Shown piece by piece: positions 18,767 through 26,248 of a DNA stretch of 64,000 nt. The notes below the pieces were generated by a model. The model was given only the letters and a program-made list of their open reading frames with translations, was not told where the DNA came from and ran no database searches. Each line of letters starts with the position of its first letter. Position 1 is the first letter of the stretch. The position numbers were made by a program, and so were the translations under genes. Location: contig CAZMZB010000001.1 in the NCBI GenBank assembly GCA_964570845.1, positions 248,001-312,000 on the forward strand, written 5' to 3'. This DNA is from CAZLCC01 sp964570845 (GTDB lineage Bacteria; Patescibacteriota; Saccharimonadia; Saccharimonadales; Saccharimonadaceae).

Positions 18767-19696
18767 TTACCTCCTCTTACGTTTTTTCTGTTTCTTTTTA
18801 GGAGACAGGATTTTGGCTTCTTGTGCTTTTTTGGCTCGTTTTTTACCGTTTTTTGATTGTGATATTGATTCGCTTGCGACGGCTTTAAGCTCCTCCTCGT
18901 CTCTACTCAACACAATATGCTGCTGGACAACCGCCACAATACTGAAAGTCGCGTAGTAAAGTACCAGTGCACCTGGAAAATAAAGCACCACAAAGAAGAG
19001 AATAATGGGCATGAACATCGCCATTCGACTACCCATAATTGCCGATATTTCACTTTGATCAGCTTGTTTGCCGGCTGCAGATTCCTTAAGAATATCGCGA
19101 AGCTTTCTTTTGTTTTCAGGGTTAGGTAATGTCTGCTTTGCTTGAATATATTGAAAAATAGCCGCAATGAGCGCCAACACAACCAGTGGGATATATACTC
19201 CTTCATTACCAACTGCATGACGAGTGAGGTCAATGCCAAAAAAGCTTTCGTTGAAATTCTTTGGATTCGCTAATAATTCTTTAATTGGCTCCAGATGAGA
19301 CATAAATCCATAAACATATGCGTCAATCTTATCTCGTTCGTTAGTTATAATTTGAATCACCCTAAAAAGTGCCAAGAAAATCGGTAGCTGAATAATAAGT
19401 ACGCCAATTGAACTGAACGGCTTTATGCCACGCTCTTTATAGAGCTCCATCATAAGCTGGGCTTCAAGAGTCTTATTGCCCTTTGCCCGGGCTTTTACTT
19501 TTTTCAGCTCAGGCTGCACGTTACGCATAAGCTTGGTCTGGTGAAGCTGCTTCTTCACCAGCGGCCACATCAATAGCCGAATAAGTATTGTGAAAATAAT
19601 TAAACTAATGCCAAAGTCATGTCCTGGTAATAGTCCGTAAATAAGTATTAATGCGTTAAATATGGGCTGTACAATCAGTACGTCAAATATATTCAC
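18767..19696 (-). CDS. yidC: YidC/Oxa1 family membrane protein insertase
   Basis: The 309-residue protein inserts and folds inner-membrane proteins, alone or with SecYEG. The core has FGISLIIFTILIRLLMWPL, whose conserved Arg sits in the hydrophilic groove, then the cytoplasmic helical hairpin with LKKVKARAKGNK and the ELYKERGIKPFSS motif, then hydrophobic segments near 95-125, 170-190 and 220-260. The tail (about 285-309) is very basic (KKRAKKAQEA, KKKQKKRKRR), as in YidC proteins that contact ribosomes. It has the short Gram-positive form without a large periplasmic domain. It follows rnpA by 59 bp. Confidence 0.93.
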   Translation of the reverse strand: MNIFDVLIVQPIFNALILIYGLLPGHDFGISLIIFTILIRLLMWPLVKKQLHQTKLMRNVQPELKKVKARAKGNKTLEAQLMMELYKERGIKPFSSIGVLIIQLPIFLALFRVIQIITNERDKIDAYVYGFMSHLEPIKELLANPKNFNESFFGIDLTRHAVGNEGVYIPLVVLALIAAIFQYIQAKQTLPNPENKRKLRDILKESAAGKQADQSEISAIMGSRMAMFMPIILFFVVLYFPGALVLYYATFSIVAVVQQHIVLSRDEEELKAVASESISQSKNGKKRAKKAQEAKILSPKKKQKKRKRR

Positions 19697-19755
19697 TTTA
19701 GTAAACTCCGGTTTTTATTATATTACTATCCAGTTTACCATGACATAATTTTTGT

Positions 19756-20103
19756 TTATGGAATAATGCCAGCTTTTTTAAAAAGCGACACAATTTTTTC
19801 TGTGAGTTCCTCATGACTTATCTCTAAAATATCTGATGAAAAAACAGAAACTGCAATATCAAAACCGGGCTGCCGGTAGATAGCCTCTTTTCGAATAACC
19901 TCATAGATTCGACGCCTCATACGATTTCTTTTTACCGCTCCCTTAAGGACCTTTTTACTAATAATAACCGCGTATCGCGAGTGTACGCGATGAGGATTTT
20001 TTATATACCGAAGCGTTAGCTCTGGGGTACGAATAATATGACCGTTGCGATAAAGGTATCGCAAACTGCCATGACCATGGAATCGATATCTCTGCGCAAG
20101 CAT
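19756..20103 (-). CDS. rnpA: Ribonuclease P protein component
   Basis: Start placed at the ATG at 20103 (MLAQRYRFHG), which has GGAG seven bases upstream; an in-frame start seven codons earlier lacks this. The 115-residue basic protein has the RnpA signature KGAVKRNRMRRRIYEVIR, the RNR motif region that binds the P RNA, preceded by SRYAVIISKKVLK. It assists the RNase P RNA in maturing tRNA 5' ends. It lies in the conserved rpmH-rnpA-yidC-jag order near the origin. The RNA subunit gene is not in this window as far as I can see. Confidence 0.93.
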   Translation of the reverse strand: MLAQRYRFHGHGSLRYLYRNGHIIRTPELTLRYIKNPHRVHSRYAVIISKKVLKGAVKRNRMRRRIYEVIRKEAIYRQPGFDIAVSVFSSDILEISHEELTEKIVSLFKKAGIIP

Positions 20104-20161
20104 AGTTATACTCCAGTATGACACTGTGTGAAGAAGAACGAAAGCTATTAATGTCTACCTG

Positions 20162-20299
20162 TTAGACACTTAGTGAGCTGCGTTTTTTCAGACGTCGTGC
20201 TTTTAATACTTTTTGGCCAGCTTTTGTGGACATACGAGCACGAAACCCGTGTTTACGGGCGCGGCGGCGTGTTTTTGGTTGGTGTGTTCTTTTTGGCAT
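20162..20299 (-). CDS. rpmH: 50S ribosomal protein L34
   Basis: A 45-codon frame on the minus strand gives MPKRTHQPKTRRRARKHGFR and so on, ending KKRSSLSV. This is L34: the MPKRTxQP start, the KTRRRARKHGFRARMSTKAG core and the LKARRLKKR tail are all present. The protein stabilises 23S rRNA. It precedes rnpA by 58 bp and is divergent from dnaA, the ancestral bacterial origin arrangement. Confidence 0.95.
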   Translation of the reverse strand: MPKRTHQPKTRRRARKHGFRARMSTKAGQKVLKARRLKKRSSLSV

Positions 20300-20382
20300 A
20301 ACATTCCTAGACTAGCGAGTCTTATAAAAAATACAAGCTCAACTGATATTACAACAATTATTATTGTTACATTGTGGCAGAC

Positions 20383-20498
20383 TTTTCCACTTTATGCAAG
20401 TATTTTTCCACACATTTACAGAGGTGATTGTTAATTGTGTATAACTTCACCCCTAATGACTTATTCCTTCGTAATAGTGGCTTAGTAGTTGTGGAAAA
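20383..20498. other. DnaA-box cluster upstream of dnaA (part of putative oriC)
   Basis: Four DnaA-box-like sites occur within 116 bp: TTTTCCACT at 20383-20391 (+), TTTTCCACA at 20404-20412 (+), TTATACACA at 20436-20444 (-) and TTTTCCACA at 20490-20498 (-). The third matches the TTATNCACA consensus exactly. The surrounding 20300-20574 gap is AT-rich and carries the imperfect palindrome AACAAT-TATT-ATTGTT near 20353. The sites may serve origin function, dnaA autoregulation, or both. Confidence 0.6.
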
Positions 20499-20500
20499 AG

Positions 20501-20506
20501 TATAAT
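20501..20506 (+). promoter_or_regulatory. dnaA: -10 element of dnaA
   Basis: TATAAT lies two bases after the last DnaA-box-like site, an arrangement that would let DnaA repress its own gene. The -35 is poor. The leader to the ATG at 20575 would be about 60 nt. Confidence 0.4.
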
Positions 20507-20574
20507 ACAGGTATAGTTTTTAGTAACTACTTTGTTAAAAACTAAATGTGTGGAGGATGTAGGTTACGTTCGGT

Positions 20575-21912
20575 ATGGAACACTCTTTGTGGCAAACAGT
20601 ACTGGGAGAAATAGAGTTGTCTGTTTCACGTGCAGCATATATGACCTGGTTTAAAAATACCGAACTACTTGAGGTCAATCCGGAAGGAAAACTGGTCGTT
20701 GCTGTTCCAAATATTTTTGCCAAGCAACAGTTTGAAGTAAAGTTCGATGAGCAAATCCGAGCTATATTAAAGAGAAATGACATTGCAGTTCAGTCAATCA
20801 TCTATACAATCGGGAACTCAAAACAACCAAAGAAAGAGCGGGCTAAAACTTTTCCCGAAAAAAAAATCACGCCAAGCAATAAATCATCAATGTCGAGCAA
20901 TAACCTTAACCCCCGCTATACTCTTGACTCTTTTATTGTTGGCTCCAGCAACGACCTTGCCTATACCGCTGCTCAGGCGGTAGCAAAAAATCCTGGTAGC
21001 AAATATAATCCTATCTTTATTTATGGTGGAGTTGGGCTGGGAAAAACCCATCTTATCCAAGCCATCGGCAACGAGGTTATAAAAAAGAAACCAGATAAAC
21101 GGGTGCTCTATGTGAGTTCTGAAATTTTCGTAAAAGAGTTTTTGGATTCCATTCGAATTAAAAAGGGTGGTTTTTCAGACAAGTATCGTAATGTTGATGT
21201 ATTGATTATTGATGATATTCAATTTATTGCCGGAAAACAAGCAACGCAGGAAGAGTTTTTCCATACATTTAACGCGCTCCATCAAACCAATAAACAAATT
21301 ATCATTACTTCCGACAAACCGCCTCGCAGTATCCCGACACTTACCGACCGTCTCCGTAGCCGCTTTGAATGGGGAATGTCGATCGATATCCAGTTGCCAG
21401 ACTTCGAAACTCGTTGTGCGATTCTGGAAACGAAAGCTACGCAATCCGGTATGCAGCTCCAGCGTGAAACAACTGAATATCTGGCAAATAATATTAAAAC
21501 AAACGTACGTGAACTTGAAGGCGCTCTTAATCAGCTGCTTGCTTTTTGTGAAATGCGGGGTATTAATCCGGATATTCAAACTGCCGAAGGATTACTTGGA
21601 AATGTTCGTCATACCCGACCACATCATGTTACTTCAAAGCAAATTATAAACAAAATTGCCCACCATTTTCAGGTTGATACTGAAGAAATTCTTAGTCCAA
21701 AACGTGATAAGCATATCGTTGTTCCCAGGCAAATTGCAATGTACCTTCTTCGTAGCGAGCTTCATCTAAGTTTTCCCAAAATTGCTACTGAGCTTGGCCG
21801 AAAAGACCACACCACTGCTATCCATTCAGTTGAAAAGATCGAAAAAGCCGTGAAGCTGGACTATATTATTAGAGAACATGTGGCAACAATTCGGGAGGAA
21901 TTATATGTGTAA
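20575..21912 (+). CDS. dnaA: Chromosomal replication initiator protein DnaA
   Basis: The 445-residue protein binds DnaA boxes and opens the origin. Domain I starts LWQTVLGEIELSVSRAAYMTWF. A short linker (about 80-110) is followed by the AAA+ domain, with Walker A GGVGLGKTH (151-159), Walker B VLIIDDIQF (about 209-217) and sensor/arginine-finger segment TDRLRSRFEWG. Domain IV at the end has RQIAMYLLRSELHLSFPKIA and the signature GRKDHTTAIHS that contacts the box. Length is typical. A GGAGG at 20552-20556 is rather far from this ATG, and TAG lies in frame five codons upstream, so the ATG is kept. Confidence 0.97.
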   Translation: MEHSLWQTVLGEIELSVSRAAYMTWFKNTELLEVNPEGKLVVAVPNIFAKQQFEVKFDEQIRAILKRNDIAVQSIIYTIGNSKQPKKERAKTFPEKKITPSNKSSMSSNNLNPRYTLDSFIVGSSNDLAYTAAQAVAKNPGSKYNPIFIYGGVGLGKTHLIQAIGNEVIKKKPDKRVLYVSSEIFVKEFLDSIRIKKGGFSDKYRNVDVLIIDDIQFIAGKQATQEEFFHTFNALHQTNKQIIITSDKPPRSIPTLTDRLRSRFEWGMSIDIQLPDFETRCAILETKATQSGMQLQRETTEYLANNIKTNVRELEGALNQLLAFCEMRGINPDIQTAEGLLGNVRHTRPHHVTSKQIINKIAHHFQVDTEEILSPKRDKHIVVPRQIAMYLLRSELHLSFPKIATELGRKDHTTAIHSVEKIEKAVKLDYIIREHVATIREELYV

Positions 21913-22171
21913 AAAATGTGAATTCTTAGTAGAAAAAGTTGTGATAGACCATCCACAAAATCCACACAACAAGACTGTGTTTGTAAAGCAAAAGGCTGTT
22001 TGTGCGGAAAAATCACAACTTTTCCGCAACGAATACTCATCATTTTTCACATACTTATCAACACAGCAAAAAACACTATTCTATCTGTTAAAACATTATT
22101 TTTACCCACTTTCCACAACACCTACTGTCACTATCACTAATTTAAATAAAGGACTATAGAAAGGATATTAT
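21913..22171. other. oriC: Putative replication origin (dnaA-dnaN intergenic region)
   Basis: This 259-bp AT-rich gap holds several DnaA-box-like sites: CCATCCACA 21949-21957, AAATCCACA 21958-21966, TTATCAACA 22055-22063 and CTTTCCACA 22109-22117. It also has a perfect inverted pair, TGCGGAAAA 22003-22011 and TTTTCCGCA 22020-22028, separated by 8 bp. The stretch 22029-22105 is strongly AT-rich and could be the unwinding element. Position between dnaA and dnaN is the common bacterial oriC location. Short open frames crossing it look incidental. Confidence 0.65.
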
Positions 22172-23272
22172 ATGAAACTTACCGTCACCCAAGAAAATCT
22201 TGCCAGAGCACTTGTTGCCGTAGGAAGGGTTGCCAATGGCAAAACACCCCTTCCAATTCTCAATAATATTTTACTAAGAACAAGTAATAATCGCCTTCTT
22301 ATCGCAGCAACCAATCTTGAAATTGCTATTGTTGAGCACATCGGTGCAAAAGTTGTTAATGATGGGGCGATTACTATTCCAGCACGACTTGTTATGGATT
22401 TTGTCAGTAATTTACCGAAAGGGAATATTAATCTTGAGGTGAAAGAAAGCCATCTTTATATTGAATCCGGCTCATATAAGTCAGTAATAAATGGTATTTT
22501 GGCCGATGAATTTCCCGAACTCCCAACCATAACAGAAAAAGAAGCTATTACACTTGATATTGAAGCATCTGTATTTAAGAAGGCGGTATCTCAAACTATC
22601 ATTACTGCCTCAAGTGATACTACCCGTCCGGTCTTAACGGGCGTATATACACATACTTTTAATGGTAGTTTTTTTGTTGCTGCAACAGATGGTTACCGAC
22701 TTGCAGAGCGACGCCTTAATGGACTTAAAGACACCCTGTCTGCTATTATCCCCGCCTCTACTTTTCAGGATGTATTAAGGGTAACTCCGGACGACTGTAG
22801 TAAAGTTAATATTTTATTTAATGATAATCAGGTACGGTTTAGAATGGATAATATTGAGGTAACAAGCCGCTTAATTGATGACACCTTCCCTGATTATCGA
22901 AAACTTATCCCCCAAAAGTCCGATATTGTTATTAAAATTGATAAAGATGAGTTTTTAAGAATAACTAAAATCGCAAGCTTATTTGCTCGTGAAAGTGCCG
23001 GAAGTATTACGATAAAAACACATGCAAAAAAGAATACCCTCTCAATTCACTCCATTGCCTCTCAATTAGGCGAAAACACCTCTGAGGCAACCGCAGATAT
23101 AAATGAGGATGGTCAAGTGACGCTTAATTCCCGTTACCTTATAGAGGCTCTCGGTGCTATTGAGGGTGAAACAGTGACTATGAGTTTCAGCGGCAAGATT
23201 TCCCCCTGTGTACTTGCTTCAGATAAAAAAGATGTTGATTATAAACACATTATTATGCCCCTTAAGAGCTAG
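22172..23272 (+). CDS. dnaN: DNA polymerase III sliding clamp (beta subunit)
   Basis: The 366-residue protein forms the ring that tethers DNA polymerase to the template. It shows the three-repeat layout: N-domain MKLTVTQENLARALVAVGRVAN with TPLPILNNILL, central domain with ATDGYRLAERRL, and C-domain ending in ALGAIEGETVTMSFSG and the terminal HIIMPLKS, which corresponds to the usual M-P-x-R/K end that contributes to the partner-binding pocket. AAAGGA at about 22160-22165 provides a ribosome site. It is followed at once by recF. Confidence 0.96.
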   Translation: MKLTVTQENLARALVAVGRVANGKTPLPILNNILLRTSNNRLLIAATNLEIAIVEHIGAKVVNDGAITIPARLVMDFVSNLPKGNINLEVKESHLYIESGSYKSVINGILADEFPELPTITEKEAITLDIEASVFKKAVSQTIITASSDTTRPVLTGVYTHTFNGSFFVAATDGYRLAERRLNGLKDTLSAIIPASTFQDVLRVTPDDCSKVNILFNDNQVRFRMDNIEVTSRLIDDTFPDYRKLIPQKSDIVIKIDKDEFLRITKIASLFARESAGSITIKTHAKKNTLSIHSIASQLGENTSEATADINEDGQVTLNSRYLIEALGAIEGETVTMSFSGKISPCVLASDKKDVDYKHIIMPLKS

Positions 23273-23296
23273 GTGAACAGGGGCTATAATAAAGAA

Positions 23297-24346
23297 ATGC
23301 TCCGCACTATTCGCCTGCAAAACTTTCGCTCCTATATAGATAGCTCATTTGAGCTGGATCAGGGGGTAAATGTTATTATCGGGAAAAACGGGAGCGGAAA
23401 GACAAATCTCTTGGAGGCTATCCTCGTACTTCATAGAGGATCTACTTTTCGAGTTAATGATAAAGATCTCATTACGCTTCATAAAGATTGGGCGCGACTT
23501 GATGGTGAATTTGATAATCAACAGAGAACTGTAAAAATAAAATCAACCAATAATACTACTACACAAAAGTCGTTCCTTATTGAAGGGAAAAAGCTTACAA
23601 GATTAACACAGAAAAATAAGCTCCCAACAGTATTATTTGAACCCAATCATCTCCAACTACTTATACGCGGCCCAGAACACCGACGAGCTTTTATTGATGA
23701 TCTTTTGATTGAATTTTCTCCTGGCTACACCACCCTGTTGAATCAGTATAGGCGAACACTAGCACAGCGAAATAAACTCTTAAAAATGAGCGATACGCAC
23801 TCATTGGAGCAGCTTTTTGTGTGGGATGTTCGTTTGAGCGAGTTGGGCGGAAAAATTGTTCTGGAAAGGATGAAATTAATAAACAGCATTAACAAAGACA
23901 TCAGTGAAATATATAGCAGTATTGCAGATAAAAAATCAAACATAACTATAGAGTACATATCAAAAACAAATATAGAAAACTACTCTTCTAATTTATTAAA
24001 ACACCTAAAAACCTCTTTCCATATGGATGTGATTCGAGGATTTACTACTCATGGACCGCACAGAGACGATATGAAACTTATTTTAAACGACAATAATGCC
24101 GCAAACACCGCCTCGCGAGGCGAGGTAAGGACTACCCTACTTTCTCTTAAGGTGTATGAACTTTTAGAACTAGAGAAATTGTATGACACAAGACCCGTTT
24201 TATTGCTTGATGATGTCTTTAGTGAACTTGATACTACCCGTCAACACGCATTGGTAAACTATTTTAAAGACCATCAGGTAGTTATTACCACTACGGACAT
24301 AAAAGCGCTTATAAAAGGTGTGAGGGGAAAGATTTTTGAGCTTTAA
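23297..24346 (+). CDS. recF: DNA replication and repair protein RecF
   Basis: RecF loads RecA at gaps through an SMC/ABC-like ATPase fold. Visible features are LRTIRLQNFRSYIDSSFEL at the start, Walker A IGKNGSGKTNLLEAI, the RRAFIDDLLIEFSPGY segment typical of RecF, a TTHGPHRDDM stretch, and the signature plus Walker B region TASRGEVRTTLLSLK and LLLDDVFSELD. The preferred start is ATG 23297, which gives the family-typical N-terminus; a GTG at 23273, immediately after the dnaN stop, is an alternative. The end overlaps the convergent gene by 4 bp. Length (349-357 residues) is normal. Confidence 0.94.
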   Translation: MLRTIRLQNFRSYIDSSFELDQGVNVIIGKNGSGKTNLLEAILVLHRGSTFRVNDKDLITLHKDWARLDGEFDNQQRTVKIKSTNNTTTQKSFLIEGKKLTRLTQKNKLPTVLFEPNHLQLLIRGPEHRRAFIDDLLIEFSPGYTTLLNQYRRTLAQRNKLLKMSDTHSLEQLFVWDVRLSELGGKIVLERMKLINSINKDISEIYSSIADKKSNITIEYISKTNIENYSSNLLKHLKTSFHMDVIRGFTTHGPHRDDMKLILNDNNAANTASRGEVRTTLLSLKVYELLELEKLYDTRPVLLLDDVFSELDTTRQHALVNYFKDHQVVITTTDIKALIKGVRGKIFEL

Positions 24347-25659
24347 TTAAGGGGCAGAGGTTCTCTTGTGGTGTTGGGCATAGAAAATCCAATATCGATT
24401 TGATTAGGGTCTATATTATAAATAAATAAGTCATCTATAGCAGCTTCAATTGAAGCTTTATGGTTCGTCTGAGAGAACTGGATAATGATTCGTCTACCTT
24501 CTTCATCGACAATAATGTTATCCGTGTTTGTAATATCCTTAAGTCTCTGATTGAGCGTGGAAACAGAGCCCCTTTTACTCGACTCTACAATATCTCCCCT
24601 TACTCCCAATAGATATTTTTGATTTTTTGATTTTATGACATATAAATTATTATAATTTCTTTTGAGTGAGACAGTTAAGGTGGCGGTAGTATTTGAATCA
24701 TAAATTTTATAACTATTAGATCCCCCAACCCTGAACGCTAGAAATGAATCGTTCCAAGAAGGGCTGTTGCTGCTTGAAACATCTTTAAAATTTTTAATCA
24801 CAGCCGCGTCATTAATAGAGACTACGCTTAAATGAGTAGATATTTCACCCTGATCTTCTGTGGTTTCTTCCAAAGTTCTTTCATTGCTGTTGTTCAGTGC
24901 AATACTACAAAAAGTAATCCGTTGATTGCAAGAGGTTGCTGCAACACCCTTTCCAATCGGAACGTCTTTTTCTTTTTTATTTTGCAAAGACAGACTTAAT
25001 AAGGAAACATCATCGTTAAAAGTATTGCCCGTAACGATTAGCCTATCGTTATTAGCATGAAGGGAGGTAATATTTTTATTCACAGTTTTTATAATAGATT
25101 GCTCCCTACTTCTTAAATCGAAAGACACAACACTCTGTCTATATGTATCTCCCCTGTCTTTGGATGAGAACAATATCGTTTCTTCACTTTGCTGGGCTAT
25201 ATTTTCAGTATCTTTTAATTGGGGCAGAACAGCCCATCTTTTGTCGCTAAAAGAAAAATACCACCAATATGAAACATCCGTTGATAGGTTGTGGCTTGTC
25301 AGTTCTTCATAAAAACCATCCAGAGGAACATAGTCTGAGTAATTTATAAATACGCCATAGTTTGTCCATATAATATTATTCATCGCAGGGGCTAAAAATG
25401 GGAGGTCTAAAGATGTGGTTCCTGTCTGACTACTAACCAAATTTACTGATGCAAAAGAATGGCCACTGTAAAAAACAAGCTTATCTTTATTAATCCAATG
25501 ACTCTGTACATTATATAGAACGGGAGACATTTTAAAGGGAGTATCCTGTTTAGTAAACTTTTGATTATCGTTTCTTTGCCAAAATACTATAACGAGTACG
25601 GTTAAAAAGAAAACAAAAAGCGCAATAAGTATTATTTTGATGAATTTTTTATTAATCAT
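24343..25659 (-). CDS. Membrane-anchored protein at end of T4SS operon, unknown function
   Basis: The 438-residue protein has a single N-terminal hydrophobic helix (about 8-28), with the rest predicted to be extracytoplasmic. The body has repeated short strands and turn motifs such as NKDKLVFYSG, NNDRLIVTG and KNQKYLLGVRG, spaced like beta-propeller blades (TolB/WD-like), but I cannot assign a family. It is the last gene of a seven-gene minus-strand operon encoding T4SS-like components and overlaps the preceding gene by 8 bp. A role in the outer part of that apparatus is inferred from position only. Confidence 0.6.
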   Translation of the reverse strand: MINKKFIKIILIALFVFFLTVLVIVFWQRNDNQKFTKQDTPFKMSPVLYNVQSHWINKDKLVFYSGHSFASVNLVSSQTGTTSLDLPFLAPAMNNIIWTNYGVFINYSDYVPLDGFYEELTSHNLSTDVSYWWYFSFSDKRWAVLPQLKDTENIAQQSEETILFSSKDRGDTYRQSVVSFDLRSREQSIIKTVNKNITSLHANNDRLIVTGNTFNDDVSLLSLSLQNKKEKDVPIGKGVAATSCNQRITFCSIALNNSNERTLEETTEDQGEISTHLSVVSINDAAVIKNFKDVSSSNSPSWNDSFLAFRVGGSNSYKIYDSNTTATLTVSLKRNYNNLYVIKSKNQKYLLGVRGDIVESSKRGSVSTLNQRLKDITNTDNIIVDEEGRRIIIQFSQTNHKASIEAAIDDLFIYNIDPNQIDIGFSMPNTTREPLPLN

Positions 25660-26248
25660 CGTTAACCTCCTTGTTAACTGAAGTTAAAACGTCAGGTGGT
25701 ATAGAGTATCCACCATCTTCCTTTACTGTCGTAGAAGTTCTTGTCACTAAATTCCAGTCTCTTTCCTCTGCTCTAAGTATCAACCATATATTTGAATTTG
25801 ACTGCTCATCGAGCACTACTTTTGCAACTAACCATTGGTTATTTTCATATAAAGCGTAGGTTGTTTTATATTGTTCAATAAATTCTTCAAAAGGTATATC
25901 TATATGATCAAAAGTTCTATATATAGTATTTAGAATAAAATCTCTTTTGTACATCTTTGTGTTAAAAGTGATGTTTTCTTCAAAGCGGGTGTCAATAGTT
26001 CCAAAAAGAATGATATCTTCCGAGGTAAATTTATATTGATACGTGTCTTTCTTTATCCATGGTAAACTCGTCTTACCCCTTTGAATATCATGTGAGTCAT
26101 CTTCTAGCATGAGAGTGCCGTTAGCGTCAGACTTGATAGTTACTGTGCTAAATGAATTAACAAAATTAATAATTAAGGTTACTACTAAAATTAATAAAGC
26201 GATTAAAGCCACCAAAATGATAGACTTCCTATTAATATATCTGTTCAT
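25652..26248 (-). CDS. Membrane-anchored protein in T4SS operon, unknown function
   Basis: The 198-residue protein has one N-terminal hydrophobic helix (SIILVALIALLILVVTLIINFV) and an extracytoplasmic domain. The start overlaps the stop of the wall-hydrolase gene by 4 bp, and its end overlaps the next gene by 8 bp, so it is tightly coupled within the T4SS-like operon. Size and topology resemble VirB8-like proteins, but no VirB8 motif is recognised. I treat it as an uncharacterised component. Confidence 0.6.
   Translation of the reverse strand: MNRYINRKSIILVALIALLILVVTLIINFVNSFSTVTIKSDANGTLMLEDDSHDIQRGKTSLPWIKKDTYQYKFTSEDIILFGTIDTRFEENITFNTKMYKRDFILNTIYRTFDHIDIPFEEFIEQYKTTYALYENNQWLVAKVVLDEQSNSNIWLILRAEERDWNLVTRTSTTVKEDGGYSIPPDVLTSVNKEVNDD

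Noticed and set aside
21878..22159. 93-codon plus-strand frame overlapping dnaA end and the putative origin
   Set aside because: It lies over DnaA-box-like sites and an AT-rich element and has no ribosome site or recognisable protein. Best seen as chance.
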